Positions 46,250-59,084 are shown, counted from the stretch's first letter. The stretch is DNA of 64,000 nucleotides from Epiperipatus broadwayi (GCA_028023455.1 JAQFVV010000072.1:3370501-3434500); one strand, 5' to 3'. The notes: generated from the sequence alone by a model not told the origin. Program-made: numbers and translations.

Positions 46250-47475
46250 GCATTCAACCGTTCACTTATTTTTATTCATTATTGAAGACTCTAACTACAG
46301 ATTGTCTAATAGCCAACAAATTATGTTTAAAACATTATTATTATTTTTATATAAAAATAAATAATCTAAAATGGAAACATAAATCTTAAAGCAAGATCAG
46401 TTCTCCACTCTACTGACACCTAGTGTAAATTTGAATAAACAATGATTATCAAATACATATAAAAATCTCATCTTTGGTATTTTTATCTCAATCCCTAGAC
46501 AGGTTTTTATCATATCAACAAATTCTACAATACACAGCGGATAAAATGAAAATATTTCAACCAGCAATACTTTTAAATCCATTCTTTTCAAATTAAAAAT
46601 AGACTAAGGTTTGAATCCAAGACAACCTGCACGATTCGAATTTCAAGTTTTTAGCAGGTAAAATGGATTTAAAGGTGACTGTTGGATGCATTATCTGCAT
46701 TCTTTCCAATTTTGAACCCCAAGCTTTGATGATAAAGACAAATGTCAGAAATCAGTCCGAGGAACTAAATATTACGATATGAAATTTTATATGCAAGTGG
46801 TAATCACATGATTGCTCAAACTAACGCTACATGACAAAAGAGTGGAAATCCGCTTTTTGTCTTATTGTTTAATTAAGCTGGGAATTTGATAATTTATTAT
46901 TATTATTAAACACACGGCTTACATAAACCGAGTTGTATACACATTGCCTACATAAAAATATCTTCTCTGTTATAATTATGCAATCGTGTCTTTTTCACAT
47001 TCTATTTAAAAATCAATTTATTCTAGGTCAACTGCTCTCAGAAATAATCTTTTATTGGATTAAACTAATGTAAAACAAATTTGTGAATATTTATTAATCT
47101 TGCCTGTAAGTTATAAAAAAAGATGTATTTTAAAAATAAAAGTAGTTATTAAAACTCCAGGTGTTCATGTTATTAGAAAAAAACAAAAACAAGATGTTTT
47201 GTTTTTTTTTAAAAAAAAAACATTTTATAAGTGTGTGTACAAAGACAGTACACGTGTATAATAAGTGCGTGCGTGAGTTTTTAATTAAAATTTTATATAT
47301 ATAGATATTGTGTAATATAAGTATTATTATGATTTATAGCAATCTATAATAAGATGCATTATTACAGATTGGTGGAAAATAAGGCACCAGTAAACGATGA
47401 TGCAATTTATATAATTCTATGCTTGGTCACAACACTCTATTTCCAATAAAGCATGCACGAATAAAAATGTGCACC
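46250..47475. other. No gene seen
   Basis: A+T-rich DNA. A patch at 46590-46720 with TTGGATGCATTATCTGCATT is slightly less A+T-rich but cannot be assigned. Confidence 0.4.
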
Positions 47476-47613
47476 CGGACAAATATATACCTGTATCAAT
47501 GTACGTAATATGTAGGGTATATGAGCACAGACTTTCACATGACCCATCGCTCACCACTCTATCTCATATTACTGATACACTTGAACACATATATGTCGAA
47601 AAGATAAATAATC

Positions 47614-47658
47614 ACCAATACACGTATTTCATGCTAAACCAGCAACCATCAGTTGGTC
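47614..47658 (-). ncRNA. Degraded hammerhead (family A), A9 changed
   Basis: CUGAUGG (47646-47652) replaces CUGAUGA. Stem II UUGCU..AGCAU, GAAA (47627-47630) and stem I remain. The invariant A9 is lost. Confidence 0.55.
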
Positions 47659-48287
47659 CAGATTATCATCTCCACACATATATGCAATAAGTGCTCAGAT
47701 ATATATTAAGATAGACAAGCCTCATACTCGAATGGACAGGCTTCAATCCATTCCACACTCCAACTCTCCAACCAATTGAAAATCTAATGATGGAACGCTC
47801 AAAGGCCACTCTGAGGCCGAGATTCTTGTCACACCCATGTTGACCTAAAGTTAATCTGGCCGCTCATGTACAGAACCTAATCCATTTAATACATATTTAA
47901 GAGATGTGAGATAGAGTGGTGAGCGGTGGGTCATGTGAAAGTCTGTGCTCACATACACTATATATTACATATATTGATACAGGTATATAATAAGCTTGTA
48001 TTTCAGTTATTACATGGTAGAGATGTCTGCACATCCCTTGTATATGTATTAAATGGATTATGTCCTGTACATGAGGGGACAGATTGACATTAGGTCAGCA
48101 TGGGTGTGACAAGAATCTCAGCCTCAGGGTGGTCTTTGAGCATTTCATCATTAGATTTTCAATTGGTTGGACAGTTGAAGAGTTGGAATGTGGAGTGGAT
48201 TGAAGCCTGTCCATTAAAGTATGAGGATTGTCTATCTTAATATATATCTGAGCATTTATTGCATATATGTGTAGAGATGATAATCTG

Positions 48288-48333
48288 GACCAACAGATGA
48301 TTGCTGATTTAGCATGAAATACGTCTATTGGTG
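48288..48333 (+). ncRNA. Degraded hammerhead (family A), U4 changed
   Basis: CAGAUGA (48294-48300) replaces CUGAUGA. GAAA (48316-48319) and stem I ACCAA/UUGG are intact. Confidence 0.55.
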
Positions 48334-48444
48334 ATTATTTATCTTTTTAGACATATATGTGTTCAAGTGTATAAGTAATATGAGATAGAGTGGTGAGCAG
48401 TGGGTCATGTGAAAGTTCTGTGCTCATATACCCTATATATAAAT

Positions 48445-50270
48445 ATTAAATAAGATTGTAATAAATTCTTTAATTATGATGTAGCTTTAAGTGTCAAACA
48501 TGGTTATTAATATCAATAATATATCTCATAACTGTGTTGAAAGTGAACTATGTATTCCATGTCTAATACTCAATTTATTTTATTTTTAACTTCAAATAAG
48601 CAGATATAGAAAACTCAATCCATTGTTTTTCAAAGAGATAGGAACAAATAGGAAATGCATTTATAAATGATTGTGCTGGACAACAATTAAAAGTTACACT
48701 AAAATGACAATGGAATTAATCGGTTCTATAAACGTATTTGCTAAATGATATGATCATTCAGCCATGTATCAAAATTCACATATTTAGGAATTTGTCCCAG
48801 ACATGTAAGCTAGACCAAAGTTACTATCCAACACAAAAAAACCCAATAAATCATTAAATTGCTTTGTTTGTATTTAACTCTTATATAATCTATTATAGAT
48901 GTAAATCTTAACTGAAATGAAACTTTTAAAAGCTTAGAAAATGTCACACTGATATTACCACATTCATTAATCCATGACAGTTAGTTATCATCTGTTCTAC
49001 AACATTACAATGTCAATGGCTTAATCTACAAATTTCCTTTGCAATTCATGCACTTTTTATTTCATCCTTATTTAAATAAAAAAATAATTTCACATGCAGC
49101 ACTTAAACATTAATATGTTTATCATTCTCTAGTTTGGAAACCATTCTATCCTGTTGTTCACATTAATTTTCTAATTTCTCTTTTCTGCCTTATTTATTAA
49201 CATTAAACCAATTTAAAGAAGACCATCATTAAATTGTTACTGAAATACATTTAAGATTTACTATTGTGATAGTGTTTAAACAGAACCAATGTTGCTATAT
49301 TTAATGGATTGTCACATAGTTTCTAGGTTGCTAATAATGTCAATTTATGACAAAAACTTATGTCCAGCTGACATTGATTGATTTTATGTCTAAGATCTAT
49401 GTGGCATAAGTTAAATTAATATATTTTATTAGATATATATCATAACAAAAAAAATCAACTGTCTCAAATTAGTTGGATTACAAAGTTGCATGGTTAAAAA
49501 TGTTTAATAAAAGATTCTGATAAATTGATTAGTAAATTTTTTATATTGCCATGAGTATACACATGCATATTTAATATATATGCTCAACTTAAATTTCACT
49601 GGTTTAAAAAATTGAAAAAAAAGTATATCTAGAATTAATTATACTGTTAGATATTTGGTACAATTATAACTGGTAAAATGAAAATTCATGTAATGAAAGG
49701 CAAGGAAGAGAAATTAGATAAATAAATTTTAGTGACATTTAAGAAAATGTATCATATTTTGTAATCCTTTCAGATTCATATGCTGGATAGGGGTTTAAAA
49801 TGGATTAAGATATTTTTATAAAACATTCTGATAAAAATTATCATAGTCTTAATTACATATTAAGTATTAAAAACATGTTATGAGGATATGAGGTATAAGT
49901 AGATCTGAAAAAAAAAGACACTGAATTGAAAAGTATGCAGCATATTTGATTCTGTGAAAAGAGAAGAAAATGCCAATAGCTGTTAAAAAGAAAAAGCACT
50001 GGATAATATAGTTCCCCCCAGAATAGCTTCAGATGGCCATACCTTGCAGACTTCTTGAAAGTGCATCAGTATTATTTGTTTATATTGATTAAATGAGCAA
50101 AATAATTTCAACTAAAAGCAAATTTAAAAAACATCAAATAAATAAATGAATAACATAAAATAATTCATAATTTTTCTGAAATATACTTAAGAGTTTCCAT
50201 ATTTCCACAGGGCCTAACCATGACACAAAACTAAAAAAAAAAAACATTGCAGACTACTGTATATTTCATT
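48445..50270. other. No gene seen
   Basis: A+T-rich sequence without coding or repeat signals I can support. A faint family B-like string near 50020 was not accepted. Confidence 0.45.
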
Positions 50271-50277
50271 ACTAAAG

Positions 50278-50551
50278 TTAAAACAGGTAAAACTCTCCAT
50301 ACAGTATTGCCAGTCAGTACAAGCCAGAGTAATCAATGGATGCCAGAAGGCTTGTGCATAAAATCCCCATCTAGTGCCTACTCATCATATGAGTAAGCAC
50401 TAGATGGGGATTTTATGCAATAGACACTAGATGGGCATTTTATGCAATAGACATTAGATGGGGATTTTATGCACAAGCCTTCTGGCATCCATTGATTACT
50501 CTGGCTTGCACTGAGTGGCGCTACTGTATGGATATTTTTGCCTGTTTTAAT
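50278..50551. mobile_element. Family B fold-back with 27-bp tandem repeats, no hammerhead
   Basis: Arms TTAAAACAGGTAAAACTCTC and its near-reverse complement GCCTGTTTTAA pair over about 115 bp, including GCCAGAGTAATCAATGGATG. The centre holds nearly three copies of a 27-bp unit (ACTAGATGGGGATTTTATGC, 50399-50478), apparently expanded from the right arm. The hammerhead part of family B is missing. No target duplication could be fixed. Confidence 0.75.
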
Positions 50552-50554
50552 AAC

Positions 50555-51365
50555 ATTATGAAATAAAAAAGTCACAAAATATATACGTAATCACATTTAC
50601 ATTACTAACAATGTATTCATTTCATAATATAAATAAAAACAAAAGACAATTGTTTGTATACATATATTACAAACAAAATCACAAATTGAAATCATTAATT
50701 ACTAATGTATGAAAATAATAGAGCCATTTCCGTTTTAGGAAAATTACTAATTAACCAATCAAAAAATGAATTATAAAATATTAAATGAATAAATATTAAT
50801 TTAAAATAAATTAAATACAAAAAATAAAAATTAAAAGTTAAGAAATAGAAGTAAAAATGGTTAAAAAAAAAATAAAAAATAAATATAAAGTTAAAATTAA
50901 AAGTTAAAAAATAGAAGTAAAAATGAGTGGCTAAGAAAATAGAGACAATTAACTGTCCTGAAAGAATGTAGGAATACTAAGGCAAGAGAGCTAAAACCAG
51001 GATAAATCTGGCAAAACTGGGATTCATGGACACCCTAAATATACTGGTTTAAGATGACAAGGAAGTATTTGAAGATGAGATTGCTAGATACAAATTTATA
51101 TGTACTATATTAGTTTGTAATTTATTTTTTTAAATATAAACTTATTACGAAGGTGACATGATAAATTTTATTTATTGAATAATCTGTTGGTGTTTGAGCA
51201 TCTAAATAGCATAAAAGACAATCCATTTAAGCACCCAACTTGATGTTTTTCACTTTCTTAGAAATCATTCCAGAGAGGGTCATTATTAAACCATTTTATT
51301 TACAAATTTTCAAATACCTTCATAAAATTTAAAAACAATAAGAGAAAAATGCAATTATAGTTTTT
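50555..51365. other. No gene seen
   Basis: A+T-rich DNA with a local near-duplication: AAGTTAAGAAATAGAAGTAA (about 50837) and AAGTTAAAAAATAGAAGTAA (about 50903). Confidence 0.45.
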
Positions 51366-51472
51366 ATAAATATAGGGGATATGAACTTAGACTTTCAAGC
51401 ACCCTTCAACTATCTATACTATCTCATACGACTGATACACATGACTACATAATGTAGAAAAGATAAATAATC

Positions 51473-51517
51473 AGCAATATGCGTATGTCGTGCTAAACCA
51501 GCACTCATCAGTTGGTC
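51473..51517 (-). ncRNA. Hammerhead (family A), A14 changed
   Basis: CUGAUGA (51505-51511) and a perfect stem II GUGCU-GGUUU-AGCAC are present, but GAAA reads GACA (51486-51489). Stem I is ACCAA/UUGC, one pair weaker. Probably inactive. Confidence 0.6.
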
Positions 51518-51647
51518 CAGATTATCACCAGTGCTCAGTTTATATTAAGATAGCAAATCTTCATACTTTAATGGACAGACTTCAATCCACTCCAACTTCC
51601 AACTCTTCAGTCACCCATACCATTGAAAATCTGATGATGAAAATCTG

Positions 51648-51693
51648 GACCAACTGATGAGTGCTGGCTTAGCACGAAATACGTATATTGGTG
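51648..51693 (+). ncRNA. Hammerhead ribozyme motif (family A), core and stems intact
   Basis: ACCAA, CUGAUGA (51654-51660), stem II GUGCU-GGCUU-AGCAC (5 perfect pairs, no extra base), GAAA (51676-51679), stem III AUACGUAU, A17, then UUGGU closing stem I. An upstream AAUCU and downstream GAUUAUUUAUC could extend stem I beyond an internal loop, as in natural type I hammerheads. This is the best family A candidate for activity; the cleavage triplet is AUA, allowed but not the most efficient. Confidence 0.7.
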
Positions 51694-51799
51694 ATTATTT
51701 ATCTTTTCTACATGTATATGGTCATGTGTATTGGTGGTATGAGATGGTATATATAGTTGAAGGGTGCTTGAAAGTCTGAGTTCAAATCCCCTATATTTA

Positions 51800-52725
51800 C
51801 AATTAGGTTCCAGGTATATGAAGCATGTCTGTAATTCAAATATTTATAGTTTTTATAAAAATTAATCGATGGACTGAAGGTGTAGTGAAGATCGGCTTTA
51901 AGATATGAGAATTAATATTGAAATTAAATATACGTTATTTTCAAGTAAGAAAGTAAACACAATCATTTTATTCGCTGTCAAATGAATATAAGCAATTATT
52001 AAACGGTCTGAATTAATTTTCTTCTTAAAGAAAATAAAATAACAATAATAAAGACTAAAAACTATTTCTTTCAGTATTTTGATTACAATGTTATTGCAGA
52101 AATGAACACACATTGTTCACTGAATTTAATAAACGAAAAAGCAATGAAATTCAAGATTCGGATCTTTTGTTAAATTCTCAACCGTAGAAAATTAAAAAAT
52201 AAAGGAGTCTAATTACATTTGTAAAAGGTTTCCAAAAAAAAAAAAAACAACCTTTATTCATCCACTACTTTAATTATTTCAAATATATCAACAGATCTCC
52301 CCACCCCGTTCGCTGAATTGCATTTATCTATAAAAATAGAAAAATTTATTCAATTTAATTTTGAATAAGAGACCAAATTAGTGAATAATTAATGATAAAA
52401 GAGATAGTAATTGTGATTACTAGATAGTAATCAATGTTTATATTTTAGAAACTTGTAAAACTTGATTAAAAATTCGAGATTTAAAGGAAAGTACACTAAC
52501 ATTCCATATAAAGTATACTTTATAAGTTTATATTCAAACCAAGCAAAAAATTCCCAACTTCAAGAGTGGCCAATTAGTGGATACACCACACTCAAACGAG
52601 TGAAGAAGAAGCCTGAATTTAGTCAAACCTTGTAGAAGAACTACGAATTGATTTAAAATACTGAATATATATATATAAAGTTTAATAATCCAATTCTTGG
52701 TTAAATATTAGCAAAGAAAGATTAT
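51800..52725. other. No gene seen
   Basis: A+T-rich DNA with an A-run near 52234. Open frames are low-complexity. Confidence 0.45.
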
Positions 52726-52732
52726 CTCTCTC

Positions 52733-52850
52733 TTTTTTTTTCCATATATCATAGCATCGGCCAGGAGGCGAACACGCAACAACCGTCTGCAACCAACTGC
52801 TTGCTTGCAAGGCAGCTGCGCTGACCTTTCGGCTAACAATGCTTGACTAG
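52733..52850 (-). repeat. tRNA-derived SINE family 1, copy 3
   Basis: It closely matches 34342-34461: minus-strand AAAGGTCAGCGCAGCTGCC, the CTTGCAAG loop, GTTGCGTGTTCGCCTCCTGG and CCGATGCTATGATAT, with an A-run tail. The B-box region has one change relative to copy 1. Confidence 0.7.
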
Positions 52851-53040
52851 ACTTCTAGGGCAACTGTTAATGCTTATACAAATCTTGCTGGATCCAAATG
52901 TTTCATCTAATATTTAAGTAAAAAGTGGCCAACAGATCATGAAATAGGACTGACAATTATCTTATATCAATATTTTCTTAATTTAAAGTTAATGCTGTAC
53001 TTTATTTTACATGTTAACATGTAGAAATCATTTAATTTAT

Positions 53041-53114
53041 GCCTCTGTTTGCTAAAGTGGTAGAGTGGTACCTGAAACAAACCCAAAATGTGCCTGGATC
53101 AAAACTAAAAGAGG
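53041..53114 (+). repeat. tRNA-like sequence (74 nt), pseudogene or SINE head
   Basis: GCCTCTG at the 5' side and AAAAGAGG at the 3' side can pair as an acceptor-like stem. A D-arm-like GCTAAAGTGGTAGAG follows, and GCCTGGATCAAAACT sits where a B box (GGTTCRANTCC) should be. Total length is that of a tRNA, but the anticodon and T arms pair poorly, so it is not a functional tRNA gene. Confidence 0.35.
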
Positions 53115-53119
53115 TTAAT

Positions 53120-56100
53120 TCCAATGATTAAACATTATATGACATCCCAAGCGATGAATTATTTGAATATTTTTATTTATTTGTTTTATGTATATGCATA
53201 ATATATATTCAAAAATTAAAAATAATTTATTGTTTCGAAAGATCATTATTTCACGTCTTTTTATGTTGAAAAGTTATTTTATATAATCAAAATATGATTA
53301 TCTATCATTTTATATTTATCACATAACTATATAGACAGCATATTTGGTAATTATTTATCTTTAACCAATTAAACATGTTAAAAACAAATTATACTGCATT
53401 TGTAATTATAATAGAAATTATCTACTTATATAGTAATATCAAGAATACCAACATATAAACCAGTGAACTATTCTCAACTTTTATTATGATTATTTTCCCC
53501 CCTCCCCGCCCCTATTTGGATTATATATTTATATACATGGGTAAAGGTAAGCCACATGCTCAGTGCTTATTGAAATATGACACCCTACTCTATAGGTGCT
53601 TTATCTACTGCCTAGAATAACTAGATACCCGATCAGTAACATATAACTGAGTTAGTTTTGCTTATTTTTTTTAAAAAAAAAAAAACTAAAATGTCCCAAA
53701 GTTATGGGCATGGTGGGTGAACACATTTTTTTTTTAATAACTACATTAAATTAACGTATGCTTGGCAGGGGAACAAAAGCATATGTTTGTGTACCTATGT
53801 ATATTATCCAGTTATTTTCTCACCTCATATGACATCTGTTCTGATTTCCGATATTAATTAAACTTTACTTCATTCTATGGTAAAAATTTTATGAAGCTAA
53901 AATATCTCAAAGCACAAAGTGAATACTATGAAAAAATATTTTCAATAGTATTCTTAAGGTAACACAAATGCATACGTTGAATAGTTATTATTGTTACTTT
54001 CTGTATTTTTTTACCTTAAAGCTAACTCAATTATCAGTTTATGTACAATACAACAGTTAACTAACCCAAAGACAAATCTAAAAATGATAATTAAATTAAG
54101 ACTTTTTGTAAATTGTAGTTGCAATTATAGTTTACATGTGAAGTAGGGAACCCTTTTTTATTTCGAGACCAATTCAAACTTATCTGATGCGGACAAGGGT
54201 TATAATCTTTAGAGATTCAAAATAAAAGAACACAAAAATGATATGAAATTATTTATTATTTCAATAACTAAGATAGCAAATATTCCCATTGTTGTTATAT
54301 TATTTGTTATTACATTTACATAATTGCAAGCAAAAATAAGAAAAAATACAATAGTAATACAAAAATTTAATCCAAAATTTAGTAAGATATTTTCCAATTT
54401 CTTATTTGTTAATGATGAATTCATATCTGGTACAATTTTAGTAGAAACAATGCACAAGGTGTTCATTCTCCAATTTTTCATCATTTATTCGGAATCCATT
54501 TTTTTTTAATTTAATAAACATCACTTAGGAATAAATTATTCACACTTACAGATGTTGTGTCACCTTTAAAAATGAAAATGAATAGATTATTGTAATGAAG
54601 ACTAATTGAAAATAGACACAGATCAGATTACGGATTTTTGAGGCTCACAATTGACTTGCAGGCGGCCCATCCTTGGTTTAGACAAAAGTTAATCATAAAG
54701 TATTATCTATTTCTTAATAGCCTGATTTGCTGACATTTGATTTGATTATTATTAAGAATTAGAACTTTTCTTAATACAAAAAATAAAAAAATTACATACT
54801 TCTAACAAATAAAAAAACAAATATAATAAATACACCTGGGTCTCGTTTTATGCAGATTTTTTTAATGCAATTTTGAAGCTATGTGATTCTTGTTTCTTCT
54901 TAATATCTTTTTATGCGGTTTTCTTTTATAAAAAAAAGTTAATATTTCACTTAAAATCAAGATTTCCTCATTTTATATACACACATTATATTTTACATAC
55001 TTTAAATGCCTGTTGGAAAAAGGTTTGGCAATAAATTTAGATACCATAGAAGATTTAGAAAAAGATAATGAAACAAAATTGTAACCTGTTCATTTCACAG
55101 CAAAAATGATTCGAGAAAGTCTTCAACTTTCTAATCAATTGGACAATCACTTTCTTGTTAAAGACACAAACTATGAATGAGCTCTTAAATTCCAACAAAA
55201 GTTAAATACGTAGTTGTATGTCTAGATATCGTGAGCTTCATAAACAATTAGTAAAATCATTGTCTCAAAGCTTAATCACCAATTACATTGTTGGCAGAAA
55301 ACCATTAACATTTAGACTAAATTTTTTTTATTGGCGAGTTAATTTTTGAATTATTTAATTACAGAATCAGTAGTAAAAATCTATCCATCTTTTAATATTA
55401 GATTCGTTTGTAAAAAGCAAATTAATAATTTGTCAGATTATGAAAGTGAACGAAACTTTTTTCAAAAATAAATTTCCATTTATAATTATAAAAATATTAT
55501 ATAGTGGAGAATCTAAAAAAACCTTCGTAACCTATTAGAAAATGCTGCATATGTCATTGATTTCTTTCTCAATTTATGTTTGTGTAAAAGTAAAGAATTT
55601 TTACTAAAATCTTAGCTATTTTTCTAAAATAATTATATTTTCAGCAGATTTTATCAAAATAATTTATAATATGTAAAAAAAAAATACAAAAAACAAAAAA
55701 TATTCTAAAATATACATTTTCATTTTGAATGTCAAGCGCTCCCTCTGGTTCAAAATGAGCAGCAACAACAGCACCTTACAATACGTTTTAAACTTTAAAA
55801 AGACTGTAAATTTGCTATGATGATGACCGTTTTAGAATGACTTGAAGCCATGAACAAAAATTTTCAGTTGATACACTTATTAAACACAGCACAAGACTGA
55901 AGTTGGCACTAATTGTATTTCCTCTTGTGATGAATCTGATTTCTTATCAGTTCTCAAATGTATTCGCATATTGTCAAATAGCGATAATGATTAAAATATG
56001 TTTGAAAAAATGTAAAGTAAATTACACATAAAAACATATTGTTTTAAATAAAATTAAACAGTTAATAAAAAAAGTTTGTCTTGTATCAATTTTTTATTAG

Positions 56101-58570
56101 TCATACTTTATTGCCTTATTTTTTTTATGCGAATTTTAAAGTAATTTTACATTGTTGCTTTGCTTTTATGCGATTTTTGAAAATTATGGAACATATCCCA
56201 TATTTTTCAATGTAAGTTAAGTCTATTTTTGTATGATTTCTTTTGTGCAAGTTTTTTGCAGAACCTATCTACTGCATAAAATGAGACCCAGGTGTATATC
56301 AATAAAAAAATGGCCCATACATAAAATATATCTAAAATTATCTAAATGAAAACATTTTAACTATTTTAACCTTTTCTATTAAAAATTTCATATTGAAATT
56401 TTTAAAAACAATATAGCTTTACACTATTTATGATGAATCTTTTTCTTGAAACACTATCTTGTAAAATTCTTAATTAGATCCATACATGCAAATGGAAAGA
56501 AGTATTTTCTTTTTGTTTATAGTTATTTCTAGATATTCATATTAACCATTAACTTTCCAAATTCCTAACATTTATATCTAACTTTTCAATTTTATTATGC
56601 ATATAGTTGAAGAATAGGTTACTTATACAATTATTTAATTTGGCCAAGTAATTAATTAGAAATAATAACTTATGAACATGGACTCAACACTTATAGCTGT
56701 ATGATGCATTCATCATTCGGCAATTTTTTCAATTGTTATCCATCAGTTGCAAGAAGAGGTTTTCCTCTTTTGCTTGTTCCCATGTGATATCAAAATTTAT
56801 TATTATTTTTTTAATTTCTGATCATCATTAATTTGACATATACAAACAATTGCAACTTTCTATAACTTTTTCCAGTAAAAGTCTGTCAGATTCAAGTTTA
56901 GTTTGATACCTAAGAAAGGATTAATAAAACTTTTAATTAAAGAAAGATGTGCAAATGGATTCATATATGCCTATGATATGGATAACTTCTTAATAAATAG
57001 AAATACATGCCAGATACAAATTTTGATTGTAGAGAAATACATTTCATCTTAAATTACATCAATATGTTCCATCTTCTCTTTCATGGTTTTCATTAAATAA
57101 TATACAAGACATTGATCAAACACGTTAAAGCTTTTCTCAAAGATTATTCTTGTATTCTTATTGACTATAGTTTGTTTCGTAATTATTGTCGCTATTTATC
57201 TCATGCTGTATTTATTTTACAGTAAATAAATGTAATATATCTAACTGCTAGTCCACTAGAGGGAGCCAAGGACTCCATATTACTCTGTTTCTGGCCCTCA
57301 AGTTTGAGTCCTATTACCCTAGTTTAGGGAATAGGATTGGTTTAAAAGTATATCAAGTTAAAAGGTGAGTACATGTTTTATCACCTTTAAAGGAAAGTTT
57401 AAATTGGTTTTCATCCAAGAATAACTGATTTTTTCTAACGTTTCGTTTTATGCAAATGGTTGCTGTTGGAAAAGACAAAAGCTTAAATAAGTAATTCCAA
57501 AAAAGCTATGGTGTAACATAAGATTTTGAAAAAGATTTGAAATGAAACAAATTGATCAAAAAATGAAGAGACCACTAGAAATCCTATTTTTCAGTAACGG
57601 AACAAGTTGAGAAATGAGTTGGAAGTTAAACTCCATTGAAAACGTTAAAGAAATAATAATAAAAAGAACTCCTTTGCAAAGATAGTTTAAATAATTTCGC
57701 CGCAACATCTGTTTTGTTACATGAAATAAAAGAGATTGATAAAAAAAAATTGTAATAAATGCCTTGTGAACTTAACCTGGTCACTAATTGATCTTAAGCA
57801 AATATCCCCGACTAGAATAACGACTACAGTTTCATAAAGAGTTGCCTGGATAATTATAAATGACAATTTGCCGCTAAAATTTGAAGTAGAACATTAAGAC
57901 CATATATTGTGACAAATAAGATAAAGCTGGAGACGCCATGGATGTTAACCTAATGACTTTCAGGAGTAATTAATATGAATTTTATTGCAATTTAAATATT
58001 AACGGATAAATTGTATGCATTCTGAATAATGTTATATCAATGTAAAACTAATTGGACTTCTATACATGTAAACTTGAACTCAAAATATATGCTCGATAAT
58101 TCTAATGGTAATTTATACTTGACATATATGATCATTGACAAAGTGTATGCTTTCAGCATAATTCTGTATCTATGTTAAAATAATTGTATTCCATTTTTTA
58201 TGCTCCACGTTTAACCTTGCTAGCTTTAATTTTAATGCATATTATTGATAAGCTTAATGTATACTAGAAATTCATATGTATCGTTTGATAATACACAAGG
58301 AGAATGAATAAAATAATATTTTGAAAATATATCTAACTGCTGATATAATTATCCCTCCCCACCTCTCAGCACATTAGAGTATATATGGTGCGCTGACAAT
58401 TATTTCATAAGATAAGAAAAAAATCTCAACTAAAAAATTTAAGACGGAACTACAGGGCTAGAAATAAATTTCTGATAAATAAAAAAAATTTAAAATATAA
58501 AAATGACTACATTAAATCTGTGAGTGTCTCAAATTGAAGCAAGCAATATTAAGACTTGAGATTAAAAAAA
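53120..58570. other. No gene seen; long featureless stretch
   Basis: The largest gap in this annotation. It is A+T-rich, with a C-rich patch at about 53495-53512 and a slightly less A+T-rich patch at 57245-57340. I found no exon with both splice sites, no LINE motif and no hammerhead core. Confidence 0.45.
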
Positions 58571-58574
58571 TAAA

Positions 58575-58690
58575 TAAATAGTTTATTGCTCAGAAGTTCA
58601 TTAGAAGTTATAGTATCAAAAGTGTTATTGAAGATGGAGTGTGATCCATATGCCTTGAGCTGTAGAATTGATCTCTCTATCATTGTATAA
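58575..58690 (-). repeat. SINE family 2, reverse copy
   Basis: Minus strand: AGAGATCAATTCTACAGCTC, AAGGCATATGGATCACAC, then CTTCTAATGAACTTCTGAGC and AATAAAC. It shares motif order with 17339-17450 and the 3' end with 43990-44100. Confidence 0.45.
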
Positions 58691-58762
58691 GTCATAGAGT
58701 TCACGATTTAAATCCTTTGGCATTAATCATTCTTCGATGAGTAAATCCACATTAATTCTAGA

Positions 58763-58953
58763 AAACAAAGCAAAACTCTCCATACAGTATTGCCACCCTG
58801 TGCCAACCAGAGTAATCAATGAATGCCAGAAGGATTGTCCATACAATCCCTATCTAATACCTACTCATCCAATATCCCCAGAATAGTTTCTGGCTTGTGG
58901 CTATCGTCAGTGAGGAGCTTTGGCAATACTGTATGGAGAATTTTGCTTTGTTT
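58763..58953 (-). mobile_element. Family B element (191 bp) with 31-bp terminal inverted repeats
   Basis: AAACAAAGCAAAACTCTCCA at the left is mirrored at the right end (GGAGAATTTTGCTTTGTTT) with one mismatch over about 31 bp. Minus-sense order is: end, hammerhead (58873-58917), GGATATTGGATGAGTAGG, then CCTTCTGGCATTCATTGATT and the other end. This gives the complete unit order for family B and explains the shorter copies. Confidence 0.75.
58873..58917 (-). ncRNA. Hammerhead motif (family B), core intact, stem II weak
   Basis: UCCUCA, CUGACGA (58904-58910; N7 may be any base), UAGCC-ACA-AGCCA, GAAA (58887-58890), ACUAUU, C17, UGGGGA. Stem I has six consecutive pairs, including one G-U. Stem II no longer pairs well because of apparent G-to-A changes, so activity is doubtful. 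Confidence 0.5.
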
Positions 58954-59084
58954 ATAAACAATTATGTGCTAGTATAAGATAGTGATCATGTAATTCTAGA
59001 ATAGTGAAACAAACATTAAGGAGTTTTGTGATGATTACATAACTTGTCCTGTGAAACTTCAAAACATCATTATTTTTAACCACT

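Larger units (their letters stand above)
47480..48440. mobile_element. Family A compound: inverted unit followed by a second sense unit
   Basis: An antisense unit (from TATACCTGTATCAATGTACG, about 47485) reaches about 47895. A short sense terminal arm follows (GTGAGATAGAGTGGTGAGCG to GATACAGGTATATA, about 47905-47990), so 47485-47990 has terminal inverted repeats of about 100 bp. A nearly complete sense unit then runs from about 48020 to 48440, ending GTGAAAGTTCTGTGCTCATA. Hammerheads lie at 47614-47658 (-) and 48288-48333 (+), both with a damaged core. The layout suggests joined units or one insertion beside another. Confidence 0.7.
51368..51798. mobile_element. Family A fold-back, two hammerheads facing opposite ways
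   Basis: AAATATAGGGGATATGAACT at the left pairs with GTTCAAATCCCCTATATTT at the right. The arms extend through CTTTCAAGCACCCTTCAACT and are very similar. The left arm is an antisense unit with a hammerhead at 51473-51517; the right arm is a shortened sense unit with an intact hammerhead at 51648-51693. The arms join near 51628 at GAAAATCTGATGATG. Only non-coding sequence lies within. Confidence 0.8.

Noticed and set aside
50015-50070. CCCCAGAATAGCTTC string similar to the family B hammerhead region
   Set aside because: Similarity stops after about 15 bases; no core motif.
53041-53114. Functional tRNA gene
   Set aside because: Length and acceptor-like pairing fit, but anticodon and T arms do not pair and the B box is degenerate.
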